Positions 15,423 through 24,668 of a stretch of DNA of 33,117 bases are shown piece by piece. Within the stretch, counting starts at the first letter, position 1. Each line of letters opens with the position of its first letter. Source of the DNA: Candidatus Saccharimonadota bacterium. Its GTDB lineage: Bacteria > Patescibacteriota > Saccharimonadia > Saccharimonadales > Saccharimonadaceae. The stretch is taken from assembly GCA_017480095.1 (NCBI GenBank), contig JAFVBG010000005.1, forward strand, positions 1 to 33,117, written 5' to 3'. The translations under genes and the position numbers were made by a program. Below the pieces are notes generated by a model. It had not been told where the DNA came from. It made no database searches and saw only the letters and a program-made list of their open reading frames with translations.

Positions 15423-15428
15423 ATTATA
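15423..15428 (-). promoter_or_regulatory. -10 box, leaderless, preceded by TTATGC
   Basis: TTATGC-TATAAT on the minus strand ends 6 nt before the ATG at 15416. The same extended -10 sequence (TGC before TATAAT) occurs before tpiA and the genes at 14430 and 30708. Confidence 0.6.
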
Positions 15429-15447
15429 GCATAAGCTAGTTTATAAA

Positions 15448-16371
15448 CTAAACCTTTACAACGACAATGTAGCCGATGAAAGCAATCGCAAAGACGGCGA
15501 GAATAGCCAGCAAAATCATACTGGCGGTAGAAGTAAAGGAATCATCAACTTCAGTATTGGAAGTGGCGACATTAGCAATAGTCTTAAGGTCGGTTACTTC
15601 AGAGAATGCACCGAGTGGCTGGGTAAAAGCGGATTCGCCAGTCCCATCTTCATTAACAGCAACAGTAGCAGCACCATCACTAGATGAATCAGCCTCGCCG
15701 AAGAGCTTATCAAAGATAGCGTGCGGGTTAGCGTTTGGTGTGTCGGCGGCCACTACGTACGGATCGGCTTCGACGATATTAGTCGCGACGGAAGTCGAGG
15801 CTGTAGCACTACTTCTATAACCATAGCCGTCATCTACCACGACGGCAACTTTATTGCTGACTACATCTTGGTCGGCAGTAGGCGCAATCTGGAAGCGGAT
15901 GTAAATCGTATCTGTATTTGAGCCAGCAGGACCAATCGCCAATGAGTTATCGAGGCGAAAACCATCCATGCCGTTCTTTGGGGCGGAGATATTGAGCGTC
16001 TGCCAAGAATTAGTATCGGTCGGATTATAACTATATTCAGCTGTTTCATTATTCAGCGGCAAGAAGCCATCGTGATTACCGTGTGCTTCATCCAAATAGC
16101 TGGCAAAATTCGTGAGATACAGCGAGCCGTCTTCCTTTGTATTGGTAATCGAAGCAGTGTATAAAACCACGGAATTATCCGTGGCCACGTCTAAGCTCGT
16201 CTTTGCATCGCTACTAGTTGGAATATTAGACCAAGATTCTGGCGTCTGAATTTTAGATGTGATTACCGTGGAATCGATACCTTTACGAGTATTGATAACG
16301 GTGATTGCTGAAAACCCCGCAAAAGCGACAAACGCTGCCACCATGATAACTTGAAATATTTTTTTGCTCAT
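15448..16371 (-). CDS. Hypothetical secreted surface protein with N- and C-terminal hydrophobic segments
   Basis: I do not recognise the family. Residues ~5-25 are a signal-peptide-like helix (IFQVIMVAAFVAFAGFSAITV) and residues ~280-303 a C-terminal TM helix (MILLAILAVFAIAFIGYIVV). Between them lies a Thr/Ser/Asp/Asn-rich, probably beta-sheet domain of ~250 residues without Cys. Most of it should face the outside. The C-terminal tail after the TM is only a few residues and there is no LPxTG. TATAAT at 16393-16398 and AAAGGA at 16381-16386 give it a short leader with a ribosome-binding site. Confidence 0.72.
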   Translation of the reverse strand: MSKKIFQVIMVAAFVAFAGFSAITVINTRKGIDSTVITSKIQTPESWSNIPTSSDAKTSLDVATDNSVVLYTASITNTKEDGSLYLTNFASYLDEAHGNHDGFLPLNNETAEYSYNPTDTNSWQTLNISAPKNGMDGFRLDNSLAIGPAGSNTDTIYIRFQIAPTADQDVVSNKVAVVVDDGYGYRSSATASTSVATNIVEADPYVVAADTPNANPHAIFDKLFGEADSSSDGAATVAVNEDGTGESAFTQPLGAFSEVTDLKTIANVATSNTEVDDSFTSTASMILLAILAVFAIAFIGYIVVVKV

Positions 16372-16380
16372 GATATATAA

Positions 16381-16398
16381 TCCTTTTGTTTAATTATA
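16381..16398 (-). promoter_or_regulatory. -10 box and ribosome-binding site of the surface protein gene
   Basis: TATAAT at 16393-16398 and AAAGGA at 16381-16386, about 9 nt before the ATG at 16371. Unlike the leaderless genes around it, this gene has a conventional short leader. Confidence 0.55.
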
Positions 16399-16417
16399 CG
16401 TCAGGAGATTATCAGCG

Positions 16418-17230
16418 TCAAGATTTTCGCTTGGTTTTAGGCTTTTTCTGATCGATAGAGTCATTAATTACCCCATCGTCCATCACGTCGCGAATATTGT
16501 GCTCAAGATTGTCGATGACTTTCTCGTGTTTAGCAGCAAAGCCAAGCAAATTGATGATTTTTTCTTGTTTTAAATAGATAATTGCAATCAGGATGGCGAT
16601 AATGACCGAAAATACGACCACGGCGATATAATTCCCTTCGCCAAGCCCCGATCCGATTAGATTATTTGCGACTAGCGCTGGCAAACGCCCGACCAAGACC
16701 ATCACCATCAGACTACTGATCGGAATCTCAGTCAGTCCTGCAATATAGCAGACTACATCATCTGGCAAGCCTGGAATTAGGAAGATTAAAAACAGGATAA
16801 ACGGACCACGCTTGCTAAAAACGAAGTCAAATTTCTTCAGCATTTCTTTGCTGACGACTTTCTCTACCAGTGGGCGACCGAGTTTGCGCGACAGCCAGAA
16901 TACCATGAGAAAACCAGCCGCCGAGCCGATTAAGCTCCAAAGCATCCCCCAAATGCCAAAGAGATAGCCCCCAAGTATCCCGACTACGTTGCCTGGAATT
17001 GGTGCTACTACGGTCTGAGCGAATTGCAACAGTATAAAGGCTAGCGGGCCGAGCGGACCCTGTTTTTCAATCCAGGTGCGCATCCCTTCAGGGTTTGAGA
17101 AAAACTGCGTAATTGGTCCGCCTTTGGTGACATCCCACAAGACATAACCGCCCACGATTATCACGACTAGAACCGCCGCCGCAATCTGGATTTTGGTCTG
17201 TTTACTCAGTTTTTGCTTGAATATTGGCAT
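16418..17230 (-). CDS. DedA/VTT-domain membrane protein
   Basis: DedA/VTT proteins act in membrane lipid handling (undecaprenyl phosphate or phospholipid flipping in characterised members). The 270-aa protein has an N-terminal TM helix (AAVLVVIIVGGYVLW), the conserved VVAPIPGNVVGILGGYLFGIWGMLWSLIGSAAGF segment (shown here in parts: PIPGNVVGILGGYLFG and GSAAGFLMVFWLSRK), FLIFLIPGLPDDVVCYIAGLT, and a last helix before a charged cytoplasmic tail ending KKPKTKRKS. TGA is the stop, with another in-frame TGA and TAA just after. A near-consensus promoter lies upstream. Confidence 0.88.
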   Translation of the reverse strand: MPIFKQKLSKQTKIQIAAAVLVVIIVGGYVLWDVTKGGPITQFFSNPEGMRTWIEKQGPLGPLAFILLQFAQTVVAPIPGNVVGILGGYLFGIWGMLWSLIGSAAGFLMVFWLSRKLGRPLVEKVVSKEMLKKFDFVFSKRGPFILFLIFLIPGLPDDVVCYIAGLTEIPISSLMVMVLVGRLPALVANNLIGSGLGEGNYIAVVVFSVIIAILIAIIYLKQEKIINLLGFAAKHEKVIDNLEHNIRDVMDDGVINDSIDQKKPKTKRKS

Positions 17231-17249
17231 TTTTGAGGGTAATCTTCCT

Positions 17250-17278
17250 ATTATATCACACTTATGCTAAAAAGTCAA
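17250..17278 (-). promoter_or_regulatory. Strong promoter of the DedA gene
   Basis: TTGACT (17273-17278), 17-nt spacer, TATAAT (17250-17255). The ATG is 19 nt further, with AGGAAG in between as a possible ribosome-binding site. The promoter lies in the 57-bp gap after rny. Confidence 0.75.
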
Positions 17279-17287
17279 TAGGCTCAT

Positions 17288-18805
17288 TTACTTAGCATAC
17301 TCTACAGCACGAGTTTCACGGATGACATTTACTTTGATGATGCCTGGATAACTCATGGTAGCTTCAATCTTGGTAGCAATATCGCGCGCGAGCTTCAGAG
17401 CAGAGAGGTCGTCAATCTGCTTTGGCTCGACAATCACACGGACTTCACGGCCAGCAGAGATAGCGTAGGCCTTATCAATACCAGGGAAGCTAGTGGCGAT
17501 ATTTTCGAGGTCGCGCATGCGCTCAGCGAAGTTCTCGGCTGAAATATTGCGTGCGCCTGGACGTGCCGCCGAAAGTGCATCGCAAATCTTCACGATTAAT
17601 GCTTCTGGCGTAGTCGGCTCGATGTCATCATGATGGGCGGCAATCGCATGAACAATGTCGTCTGGCATACCATATTTCTTAGCCAGTTCAGCACCAATCT
17701 CAGCGTGTTTACCTTCGATTTTATGCGTGACTGCTTTGCCCATGTCGTGCATGAGGGCGGCAGTTTTGGCAATGCGTTTGTCTGCGCCGATTTCTTCTGC
17801 AATCATACCCGCTACGTGCGCCATTTCTACGGAATGTAGCAAGACGTTCTGGCCATAGCTAGTGCGAAACTTTAGTTCGCCGAGCAGGTGTACTAGTTCG
17901 CGCGGAATGCCGACAAGCCCAACTTCGCGCACGGCATCTTCACCAGCACGGACGACTTCCTTTTCAATCTCACGCTCCGCCTTAGCAACGGCGTCTTCAA
18001 TCGAGGACGGGTTAATGCGACCGTCTTTCATCAAGCGTTCGAGAGCATAGCGCGCGACTTGGCGACGAATCGGATCAAAGCTAGAAAGCACGACCATGCC
18101 CGGAGTGTCATCCACCAGAATATCTACACCCGTGGCGCGCTGGAGGGCTTGAATATTGCGTCCTTCCTTACCGATAATGCGCCCTTTCATCTCGTCATCT
18201 GGCAATTTTAGAGCAGTAATCGTGCGATCGGCGGTCACCTCAGAACTCATGCGTTCCATGGCGGTCAAGAGAATGGCTTGAGCCGACTCGTCAATATCAT
18301 GCTTGATTTCTTTCTGCTCCTTCGCAACGAGGTTGGCCAGGTCTTGTTTGATGTCGTTTTCGGTCATCTTCATCAGCTTTTCTTTGGCTTCTGCTTTGGA
18401 GAGACCAGCGATTTTTTCAAGTTTCTCGTGCTGTTTAGTGCGGATGTCTTTAATCTCACCCTTCAGGGCTTCGATTTCTTTCTCCTCGCGCGCTAATTTC
18501 TCGGTCTTTTTCTCAAGCGTATCTAGCTTGCCATCAAGCGTTTTTTCACGCTCGGCTAGGCGGTTCTCAGTCCGAGTCCACTCTTTACGACGCTCGTTTT
18601 CTTCGGATTTATTACGGTCACTGATTTCATCGGCTTGCTTACGAGCATTGGAAACGATGTCTTGTGCTTCACGCTTAGCCTTGCGCACAATGTCATCAGC
18701 CCTACTGCGTCCACCGTTTTCGTTTTTCTTATTATATAGTACCACGCCGCCAGTACCAACAACAATGCCGACTACGGCAGAAATTATAACTGGAAGTAAC
18801 TCCAC
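17288..18805 (-). CDS. rny: Ribonuclease Y
   Basis: RNase Y is a membrane-bound endoribonuclease that starts mRNA decay. The 505-aa protein has the standard order: an N-terminal TM helix (PVIISAVVGIVVGTGGVVLY), a long coiled coil (~residues 30-185), a KH domain with GRIIGKEGRNIQAL, and an HD domain with ALMHDMGKAVTH and the earlier LLHSVEMAHVAG. The start is GTG at 18803-18805, with AAAGGA 6-7 nt upstream. The C-terminal segment (IVEPKQIDDLSALKLARDIATKIE, YPGIIKVNVIRETRAVEYAK) matches the family end. Confidence 0.97.
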   Translation of the reverse strand: MELLPVIISAVVGIVVGTGGVVLYNKKNENGGRSRADDIVRKAKREAQDIVSNARKQADEISDRNKSEENERRKEWTRTENRLAEREKTLDGKLDTLEKKTEKLAREEKEIEALKGEIKDIRTKQHEKLEKIAGLSKAEAKEKLMKMTENDIKQDLANLVAKEQKEIKHDIDESAQAILLTAMERMSSEVTADRTITALKLPDDEMKGRIIGKEGRNIQALQRATGVDILVDDTPGMVVLSSFDPIRRQVARYALERLMKDGRINPSSIEDAVAKAEREIEKEVVRAGEDAVREVGLVGIPRELVHLLGELKFRTSYGQNVLLHSVEMAHVAGMIAEEIGADKRIAKTAALMHDMGKAVTHKIEGKHAEIGAELAKKYGMPDDIVHAIAAHHDDIEPTTPEALIVKICDALSAARPGARNISAENFAERMRDLENIATSFPGIDKAYAISAGREVRVIVEPKQIDDLSALKLARDIATKIEATMSYPGIIKVNVIRETRAVEYAK

Positions 18806-18928
18806 AAAATTCCTTTCTTTTCGTATGCCTGTAGTTTCCTGCTACAAGCGGATATACAAAATTATCAAAAGATTATTTATTATTCTTAATGGGTATATTT
18901 ACCCTTCTATAATTGTATCATACAATTA
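18806..18928 (-). other. Leader region of rny with stem-loops
   Basis: This gap of about 120 bp holds no gene. TAATTGTA-TGA-TACAATTA at its upstream end forms an 8-bp stem overlapping the stop of the preceding gene. GGGTAAATATACCC forms a second small hairpin. No T run follows them, so they are weak terminators at best. Just before the GTG of rny lies AAAGGA. Confidence 0.5.
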
Positions 18929-19783
18929 CTTGTAGGTCGAGAGATTTTCGCTACTAAGCATGGTTTTTATCAGCGCTACGGCGTGAGTTTCAAGCTGAAT
19001 CTCGGAATTATCTTTCGAGAAAATGCCATTTGGCGTCTGATAGAAATAGTTGTAACCGTTATCGGAGTAAACTTTTTCGCCAAAACTGAGACCGTCCGTA
19101 CCACGTTCACCTTCTTCAGCGGAAACACGGACTAGGCAGCCCATGCCACCTGGATTCTGAACGACATCCGTGAAGGCTGGGAGCGGATTAGTGATGGCGG
19201 TTTCTACCCCGTTGAAACAGATAGTTGGGTGGTAGAGTCGATTGTTCAAAATGTAAGAAATCTGATGCAACTCGCTCGGAATCTGAATCTTGATGCCCCA
19301 CTCACTGAGATAGATATAGCCCGTAGTAGCCTTGAAAGTCGGCACGTCTTTAGCGGTTTTAATCTGGACGCCAGTCTGTTTTGACACTTCTTCGACAATG
19401 GCATTTTTAGTAGTTAGCTCGGCGCGGGTTTCTTCAAGCTTGGTGTTCGTGGCAGCAGAATCAATCAGACCAAAAATCCCCAGCGCGAGACCAGCGATGG
19501 CAAAAATACCGAGTACAATACTAAGTAAGGTCAAGCTCGTGCTGTTTACCACTGGCGTCTTCGCTGCTGCTGGCTGAGCAAGCTGAGGCTGGCGATAATT
19601 GCGCAGATTCTCTGCCGTTTGAGTTGGCGAGAGGATTGGCGTTTCTAACTGGACTCCCGTGACTGGGCGACCATCTGGGCCAAAAGTCATATTGATCTGA
19701 GGGTTTGGTTGACCAGGCTGAGAGTTCTGCGGATTGTTTTGATTTTGGTTATATTGATTATTAGGAGCAAAAGAATTATCCAT
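18926..19783 (-). CDS. Hypothetical single-TM protein with Asn/Gln/Pro-rich N-terminus
   Basis: I do not recognise the family. Residues ~1-80 are rich in Asn, Gln and Pro. A TM helix follows (SIVLGIFAIAGLALGIFGLI), then a short coiled segment (KLEETRAELTTKNAIVEEV) and a ~140-residue external domain with two Cys (TICFNGV, MGCLVRV) and aromatic-rich C-terminus. The pattern of disordered cytoplasmic N-terminus, TM and outer domain matches the gene at 13123-14430, though sequences differ. TAAAAT lies 6 nt before the ATG. It is followed by rny after 120 nt. Confidence 0.75.
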   Translation of the reverse strand: MDNSFAPNNQYNQNQNNPQNSQPGQPNPQINMTFGPDGRPVTGVQLETPILSPTQTAENLRNYRQPQLAQPAAAKTPVVNSTSLTLLSIVLGIFAIAGLALGIFGLIDSAATNTKLEETRAELTTKNAIVEEVSKQTGVQIKTAKDVPTFKATTGYIYLSEWGIKIQIPSELHQISYILNNRLYHPTICFNGVETAITNPLPAFTDVVQNPGGMGCLVRVSAEEGERGTDGLSFGEKVYSDNGYNYFYQTPNGIFSKDNSEIQLETHAVALIKTMLSSENLSTYK

Positions 19784-19789
19784 GCTTCA

Positions 19790-19795
19790 ATTTTA
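19790..19795 (-). promoter_or_regulatory. -10 box, leaderless, preceded by TTATGC
   Basis: TTATGC-TAAAAT on the minus strand ends 6 nt before the ATG at 19783, in the same arrangement as at 15423 and 4147. Confidence 0.5.
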
Positions 19796-19824
19796 GCATA
19801 AAACTAATCCGATTTCAACAACGT

Positions 19825-22596
19825 TTAGAGTTCGTCGGAAGCCTCGAAACCGTTTGCATCTTTAACGGTGACGCGGACTTTGGTTGAAACTGCTGGCTTC
19901 GTTGAGGAGCTACTAGAACTATCATCATCAGATGAAGCTGGCGTGGCGATACCTTTTTTGATGGTCTCTTCGGAGATGTTGATAGTCGTTGCAGACACAC
20001 CACCAGACTGGACTACCGTACCATTGACCGAGACGGAATATTCCGTGAGATTGGCTGAACCTTTTGTAATTACCACACGGACGCCACCGGAAGCATTAGC
20101 CCCAGCCGCCGGATAGACATTGACTGTAGGCGGGATGTAGGAACAGTCGTCTTCAACTTCGCGCTGATATGGGTCTGGTACATACCAGACTTCTTGCTTA
20201 CTAATCGGGTCAAGGCTCTTAGTTGCGTCAATAGTAATCTTGTACTCAGCTTTAGTACACTCAGAAGCAAGCGTATGAGTGTATTTATTGAAGACGAGTT
20301 TAACCGTGCTAACGCCAGAGTTCTTAGAAGAATACCAGCTTGGCCAAATGTCGGTCTTGCCGTTAATCGTCAAGCTCTGGATGCCAGCTGGGCGGACTGG
20401 CTCTTGGTTACGAGTCCAGCGACCTTCTTGCTCATAGAGTTTCAGATGGACATCGCTCATGTAGTTATGGACAACACGACGGACAAGGTTGTTGGTTGAA
20501 TTAGACAGGGCGGCACCATCATGGTTACCGTTCCAGACTACGGTCGAGACGGCTGGGGAATAAGAAGCAATTAGTGAGTCTTTAGTCTGAGCGGAGTTAC
20601 TAGTAGTTGTAGTACCAGTCTTAGTGCCAGTCCAGACGTTTGGGATCTTGAAACCAAAGGCGGTAGCTTGAGAACCAAAGACGAGGCTACGAGCAGAAGC
20701 ATCGCCCATGATACTCTGAATCATGTAGGCAACCTGTTCATCGTAAACACGTTCACCCTCGCTATCTTCCCATTTTTCAATAATCTCGCCCGTAGAGTTT
20801 TTCATCTCTAGTACATAAGCAAGCTCTTTATAAACGCCGCCGCGTGCAATCGAGGCATAGGCATTAGCGTGTTCAACGATGCGGACGTTACAACCAGAGC
20901 CAATTGCGATGGAAAGACCGCCAGCCGAGTTTTCGTCACAATAACTCCAATCTCCAAGCTTATGCGCGACTTCAAGCGAATTTTCGATGCCGTTGATATA
21001 GAGAGCTTTCACCGCTGGAATGTTTAGAGAGTTAGCAAGAGCCTGGCGGATGGTGATATTGCCATAGAACCGGCCAGTATAGTTGCGGAGCATGCAAGTG
21101 CCCTGATAGCCATTACAATAGATGCGGTCGATGTTTTCGTCTTTCAGAATCGAGCCTGGGCCATAGTTTACACCCGTGCGTTGCATGAAGAGTGGGCCAT
21201 AGTCGAGAATCGGCTTGATGGTTGAGCCTGGCTCCACGAGCGCAGTTGCAGCATTGACTTGTCCATAGACTGGGGTATTCCAGTCGCTAGAACCGACCAT
21301 GGCAATCACTTGACCAGTCTCCACGTCGATAGAGGCAAGGGCAATATCATCTGAACGGTTTTGCGAGCGCATTTCGTTACCAGCGGCTACGGCTGCCTCG
21401 GCAAACTCTTGTGCCCGAATATCTAGAGAAGTTGTAATCGTGAAACCACCAGAACGCATGGTCTTCATGCCATATTTCTCTTCTAGTAGTGATTTGACTT
21501 CTAGCACAAAGTGTGGGGCACGGATATTTTCATATTGATCACCACTGTCTGGCTTGATTTCTGCTAGAATATCTACCTCTTTAGCCTGGGCAGCTTCTTC
21601 GGCAGAAATATACCCCAACTCTGCCATCACGTCGAGCGTATAGCGTTGGCGCCAGAGTAGTTGTTCATGGCCGTATTCATTGTATGGGTTCAAAACAGCT
21701 GGATTGTTTGGAATAGCGGCGAGGAGTGCGGCTTCAGCCAAAGTCAAATCTTTCGAAGATTTGCCAAAATAAGTCTGGGAAGCGGATTCTACACCGTTGC
21801 GGCGACCGCCATAAGGCGACTCGTTGAGATACATGGTGATAATCTGCTCTTTATCATACATCTTCTCGACTTCGACGGCGAGAATAGCCTCCTTAATCTT
21901 GCGTGGAATACCCGAAAGACCACGATCTTTCGCCTCATCTGAGAAATAGACCTGTTTAATCAACTGTTGGGTAAGTGTAGAACCACCCTGGACACCTTTA
22001 CCGGTAACAGTAGAAATCGCCGCACGAATCAAACCCCATGGGTCGATACCGATATGATTATAGAAGTTGCGATCCTCAATTGCCACGGTAGCCTGGCGCA
22101 TATAAGTTGAAATATCACTACCCTCTACTACTAGGCGATAATCACCATCACCCTTATCTTCCCAAAGCAACTCTCCATTACGGTCGAGGTAAGTATTAAC
22201 CGTCTCCGCTACTTTAAGTTCATCAAGGCGAATAGCCTCCAAATCTTTCTTGTAATACAAGAAAAGACCGCCAACGGCGATGATACCAAGCAAAATACAA
22301 GCCGCACAGAACTTCAGAAAGGCCTTCACGCCGCGCCAAGAGAAAATAAACTTGGCTACGCGTTTCGGATGAAGCCTAGCGAAGAAGCGCTTGACTGGCT
22401 CTTTTGGCAACTCAGCCAGCTCCTCGGCACGCTTACGAGATTTTTTATCCGCCCGCACACGGGACTTGTAAACCAAACTGGAATAAGTATTCATGGACTT
22501 ATTCTTTTTTGCTAGATGACTTCTCTTCGGAGCTTTTTTCTTAGAGCTCTTGTCTTTATCAGAAGTATCTAAAGTGTTCTTCGCAGTTTTTTCCAT
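19825..22596 (-). CDS. Class A penicillin-binding protein (PBP1A type)
   Basis: This bifunctional enzyme polymerises and cross-links peptidoglycan. A basic cytoplasmic N-terminus is followed by a TM helix at ~95-116. The GT51 transglycosylase domain has VAIEDRNFYNHIGID with catalytic E174, GGSTLTQQLIKQ, RKIKEAILAVEVEK and YLNESPYGGRRNGVESASQTYFGK. The transpeptidase domain has S458-TIK (EPGSTIKP), S523LN and K659TG. A ~200-residue C-terminal extension contains a fibronectin-like segment and a Ser-rich stretch (SSDDDSSSSSSTKP). At 923 aa it is at the long end of the family. A TATAAT and AAAGGA lie just upstream of the ATG. Confidence 0.96.
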   Translation of the reverse strand: MEKTAKNTLDTSDKDKSSKKKAPKRSHLAKKNKSMNTYSSLVYKSRVRADKKSRKRAEELAELPKEPVKRFFARLHPKRVAKFIFSWRGVKAFLKFCAACILLGIIAVGGLFLYYKKDLEAIRLDELKVAETVNTYLDRNGELLWEDKGDGDYRLVVEGSDISTYMRQATVAIEDRNFYNHIGIDPWGLIRAAISTVTGKGVQGGSTLTQQLIKQVYFSDEAKDRGLSGIPRKIKEAILAVEVEKMYDKEQIITMYLNESPYGGRRNGVESASQTYFGKSSKDLTLAEAALLAAIPNNPAVLNPYNEYGHEQLLWRQRYTLDVMAELGYISAEEAAQAKEVDILAEIKPDSGDQYENIRAPHFVLEVKSLLEEKYGMKTMRSGGFTITTSLDIRAQEFAEAAVAAGNEMRSQNRSDDIALASIDVETGQVIAMVGSSDWNTPVYGQVNAATALVEPGSTIKPILDYGPLFMQRTGVNYGPGSILKDENIDRIYCNGYQGTCMLRNYTGRFYGNITIRQALANSLNIPAVKALYINGIENSLEVAHKLGDWSYCDENSAGGLSIAIGSGCNVRIVEHANAYASIARGGVYKELAYVLEMKNSTGEIIEKWEDSEGERVYDEQVAYMIQSIMGDASARSLVFGSQATAFGFKIPNVWTGTKTGTTTTSNSAQTKDSLIASYSPAVSTVVWNGNHDGAALSNSTNNLVRRVVHNYMSDVHLKLYEQEGRWTRNQEPVRPAGIQSLTINGKTDIWPSWYSSKNSGVSTVKLVFNKYTHTLASECTKAEYKITIDATKSLDPISKQEVWYVPDPYQREVEDDCSYIPPTVNVYPAAGANASGGVRVVITKGSANLTEYSVSVNGTVVQSGGVSATTINISEETIKKGIATPASSDDDSSSSSSTKPAVSTKVRVTVKDANGFEASDEL

Positions 22597-22600
22597 AAGC

Positions 22601-22613
22601 TTCCTTTATTATA
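22601..22613 (-). promoter_or_regulatory. -10 box and ribosome-binding site of the PBP gene
   Basis: TATAAT (22608-22613) is followed directly by AAAGGA and the ATG at 22596, giving a minimal leader with a Shine-Dalgarno sequence inside it. This is intermediate between leaderless and conventional genes here. Confidence 0.55.
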
Positions 22614-22626
22614 GCACGAACTGTGA

Positions 22627-23403
22627 TTATTTAGTAGATTTTTGTGCTTTTGTTTTTCTGCTCGGTGCGCGGCCTCTCGCGGTATAAGATTGAGGTCTTA
22701 TCTCTTGATTTTTGGTAGGTTTAACAATGTCAGCGAAGACGATACGTCCAGATTCGGTAGTATTGGAACGGCGCGCCACTACACGAACGGTCTGCCCCAC
22801 AAGGTTATCGGCGTGCGAGACCACCACCATAATACCGTTATCTAAGTGCCCCACACCCTGCCCCATCTTAGCACCAGTCCCCGTAATACGGATGTCAAAA
22901 ATTGTCCCGTCTTGGACTTCGTTGCCTAGTGCCACAGATAGAGTGTTTGGATTCAGGGTCTCGACGTGTTCCGTAGCCGCTACTTGACAAAGATTGTAAT
23001 CGGTAGTTAAAATCACCCCATGATTTTCTTTAGCCAGAGCTAACAAACGTTCATCTACGGGCGTACGGTCGAGAGCGTCCTGCAAGATCTCAACTTCACA
23101 ATACTCTACTCGCTCCAAATCGCGCACCACTTGCATGCCATCACGTGCAAGTTTGCGTTTTTCATGTTCTTTACCATCAGCCAACGTCTGTAACTCACGC
23201 ACGACCGAGCGCGGAATAATCAACTGATCATTCATAAAACCGCTACGGGCAATTTTCAAAATCCGACCATCGATCAGAGCCGAAGTATCTACATAAATTT
23301 TACGCTTCTGACTAGTATTACGCTTAGTCACGCCAGTTTTGACCATCAAAAAAGTAGTCTCAAGCAAAATTAGGGTTAACAAAATAATGATTGCAATTTC
23401 CAT
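22627..23403 (-). CDS. PIN-TRAM domain protein (YacL-like)
   Basis: PIN-TRAM proteins are predicted membrane-attached ribonucleases. The 258-aa protein starts with one TM helix (MEIAIIILLTLILLETTFLM). The PIN domain (~residues 35-145) has DTSALIDGRI with the first acidic residues, RSVVRELQ, and LTTDYNLCQVA with later Asp. A TRAM-like beta barrel follows (~150-235: VGHLDNGIMVVVSHADNLVGQTVRVVARR), then a basic tail. Full-length YacL has more N-terminal TM helices, so this is a short version. The ATG follows TATAAT by 7 nt, and that -10 overlaps the stop of the upstream gene. Confidence 0.88.
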   Translation of the reverse strand: MEIAIIILLTLILLETTFLMVKTGVTKRNTSQKRKIYVDTSALIDGRILKIARSGFMNDQLIIPRSVVRELQTLADGKEHEKRKLARDGMQVVRDLERVEYCEVEILQDALDRTPVDERLLALAKENHGVILTTDYNLCQVAATEHVETLNPNTLSVALGNEVQDGTIFDIRITGTGAKMGQGVGHLDNGIMVVVSHADNLVGQTVRVVARRSNTTESGRIVFADIVKPTKNQEIRPQSYTARGRAPSRKTKAQKSTK

Positions 23404-23410
23404 CTTAAGT

Positions 23411-23416
23411 ATTATA
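23411..23416 (-). promoter_or_regulatory. -10 box of the PIN-TRAM gene overlapping an upstream stop codon
   Basis: TATAAT (minus strand) ends 7 nt before the ATG at 23403. Its last bases also form the TAA stop of the phosphoketolase C-terminal gene (23412-23414). Confidence 0.5.
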
Positions 23417-24668
23417 TCATATCTATACCATTTTGCAATGCAAAGGCGTGATTATCGCGTATCATCTGACGGTATTTTTCTGCTAAATCCGGACGGCCAA
23501 GCACGTCTGCCGCCTCGGCCGCCAAGTCAAAACGCGAAGCGTGGTTCAGTGTCAACATCTCTAGTGGTGTAGTAGTGCTACCCTGTTCGGAAAAACCATG
23601 CGCCAAAACCCGTCGCCCATCGGTATAGTTACTCAGAATTGTCTTTAGAGTATGCGCATAGCCATGGAAATTCGCAATAATTGGACAATTTTGTCCAAAA
23701 TAGCGGTCAAAAGTTGCTTGCGAGAAATGATGATCTGCCGTGCCGATAGCGCCGTGAGTAAGTGCGGTGATGCCGATAAAACGAATCCGAGCGGAAGGAA
23801 TATCGGTCTTAATCATTTCTGCAGCCATGATTGCCTCGCGCGAGACGATATCACCCGCAGCCGTCAAGACTAAATCTGGTGTTTCATCTTCGGAGATATT
23901 AGAAACAAAGCCAAAAATACTAGCTCCACCGTTCTGATATTGAAAATCAGCGTGATTTTTGTCGATAAATCTCGGTTCATCGGTCTTATTAAATGTTGTA
24001 AGATTTGCAACATTTTCTGAACTGAGCATGAAGTCAAAGGCGGCAGTAGCGGCGACATCATCAACTGGGAAGAGGCAGTTGACTTTATTGGTCGGCACAT
24101 CGAGCAAGGTCGAAATTAGGGCTGGAGATTGGTGCGAGAAGCCGTTGTGATCTTGTCGCCAGCAGGTAGAAGTACTGAGTAAGTTGATGGCAGGAAAGGC
24201 GTCCGTCCGCCACTCCGTTTCATCAATCTGTTTCAAGAACTTCAAGTGTTGAATGAGCTGCGAGGCGATGATTTCAAAGAAGGATTCGTAGGATGTCATG
24301 AAGGCTGGTTCGCGAGAGCCGAGGACGTGGCCGACCATGGCGGCGAAGAGTGTGTTCTCAGAAAGCAGCTCGACAATTCGTCCATTGGCAGATTCTGGCA
24401 AATCCCAAGCCCGTGTCGGCAAGACCCAAGCGCGTGATTGCTCAGCATAAGCCGCGTCGAGTTTGTTGCTCGTGGTTTCATCTGGCGAGAAGAGGTAGAG
24501 GTGTGGGTTGCGCAACATTTCCGCACGCAAGCAATCACCAATCCGCTTAGCTGGCGAAAAGTACTCGCCGCCTGGATTCTCAATCACCTCTGGCATTTCG
24601 TCCAGATACCGCCGTTTTGGAGAGTTTTCCACAGGTTTTTCCACAGGTTGAACAGGGGTAGTGGTCAT
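23412..24668 (-). CDS. Phosphoketolase, C-terminal half
   Basis: Phosphoketolase cleaves xylulose 5-phosphate or fructose 6-phosphate with phosphate to acetyl phosphate. This 418-aa protein holds the pyrimidine-binding and C-terminal domains. Matching segments are LYLFSPDETTSNKL, SYESFFEIIASQLIQHLKFLK, LSTSTCWRQDHNGFSHQSP, VVLTAAGDIV-like DLVLTAAGDIVSREA, NFHGYAHTLKTIL and GSTTTPLEMLTLNHASRFDLA. The usual SEHQC motif reads SENTL, keeping the Glu but not the His, so activity may differ. Its ATG overlaps the TGA of the N-terminal gene (ATGA). The first ~35 residues are a new N-terminus with a Pro/Val-rich stretch. Confidence 0.85.
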   Translation of the reverse strand: MTTTPVQPVEKPVENSPKRRYLDEMPEVIENPGGEYFSPAKRIGDCLRAEMLRNPHLYLFSPDETTSNKLDAAYAEQSRAWVLPTRAWDLPESANGRIVELLSENTLFAAMVGHVLGSREPAFMTSYESFFEIIASQLIQHLKFLKQIDETEWRTDAFPAINLLSTSTCWRQDHNGFSHQSPALISTLLDVPTNKVNCLFPVDDVAATAAFDFMLSSENVANLTTFNKTDEPRFIDKNHADFQYQNGGASIFGFVSNISEDETPDLVLTAAGDIVSREAIMAAEMIKTDIPSARIRFIGITALTHGAIGTADHHFSQATFDRYFGQNCPIIANFHGYAHTLKTILSNYTDGRRVLAHGFSEQGSTTTPLEMLTLNHASRFDLAAEAADVLGRPDLAEKYRQMIRDNHAFALQNGIDMI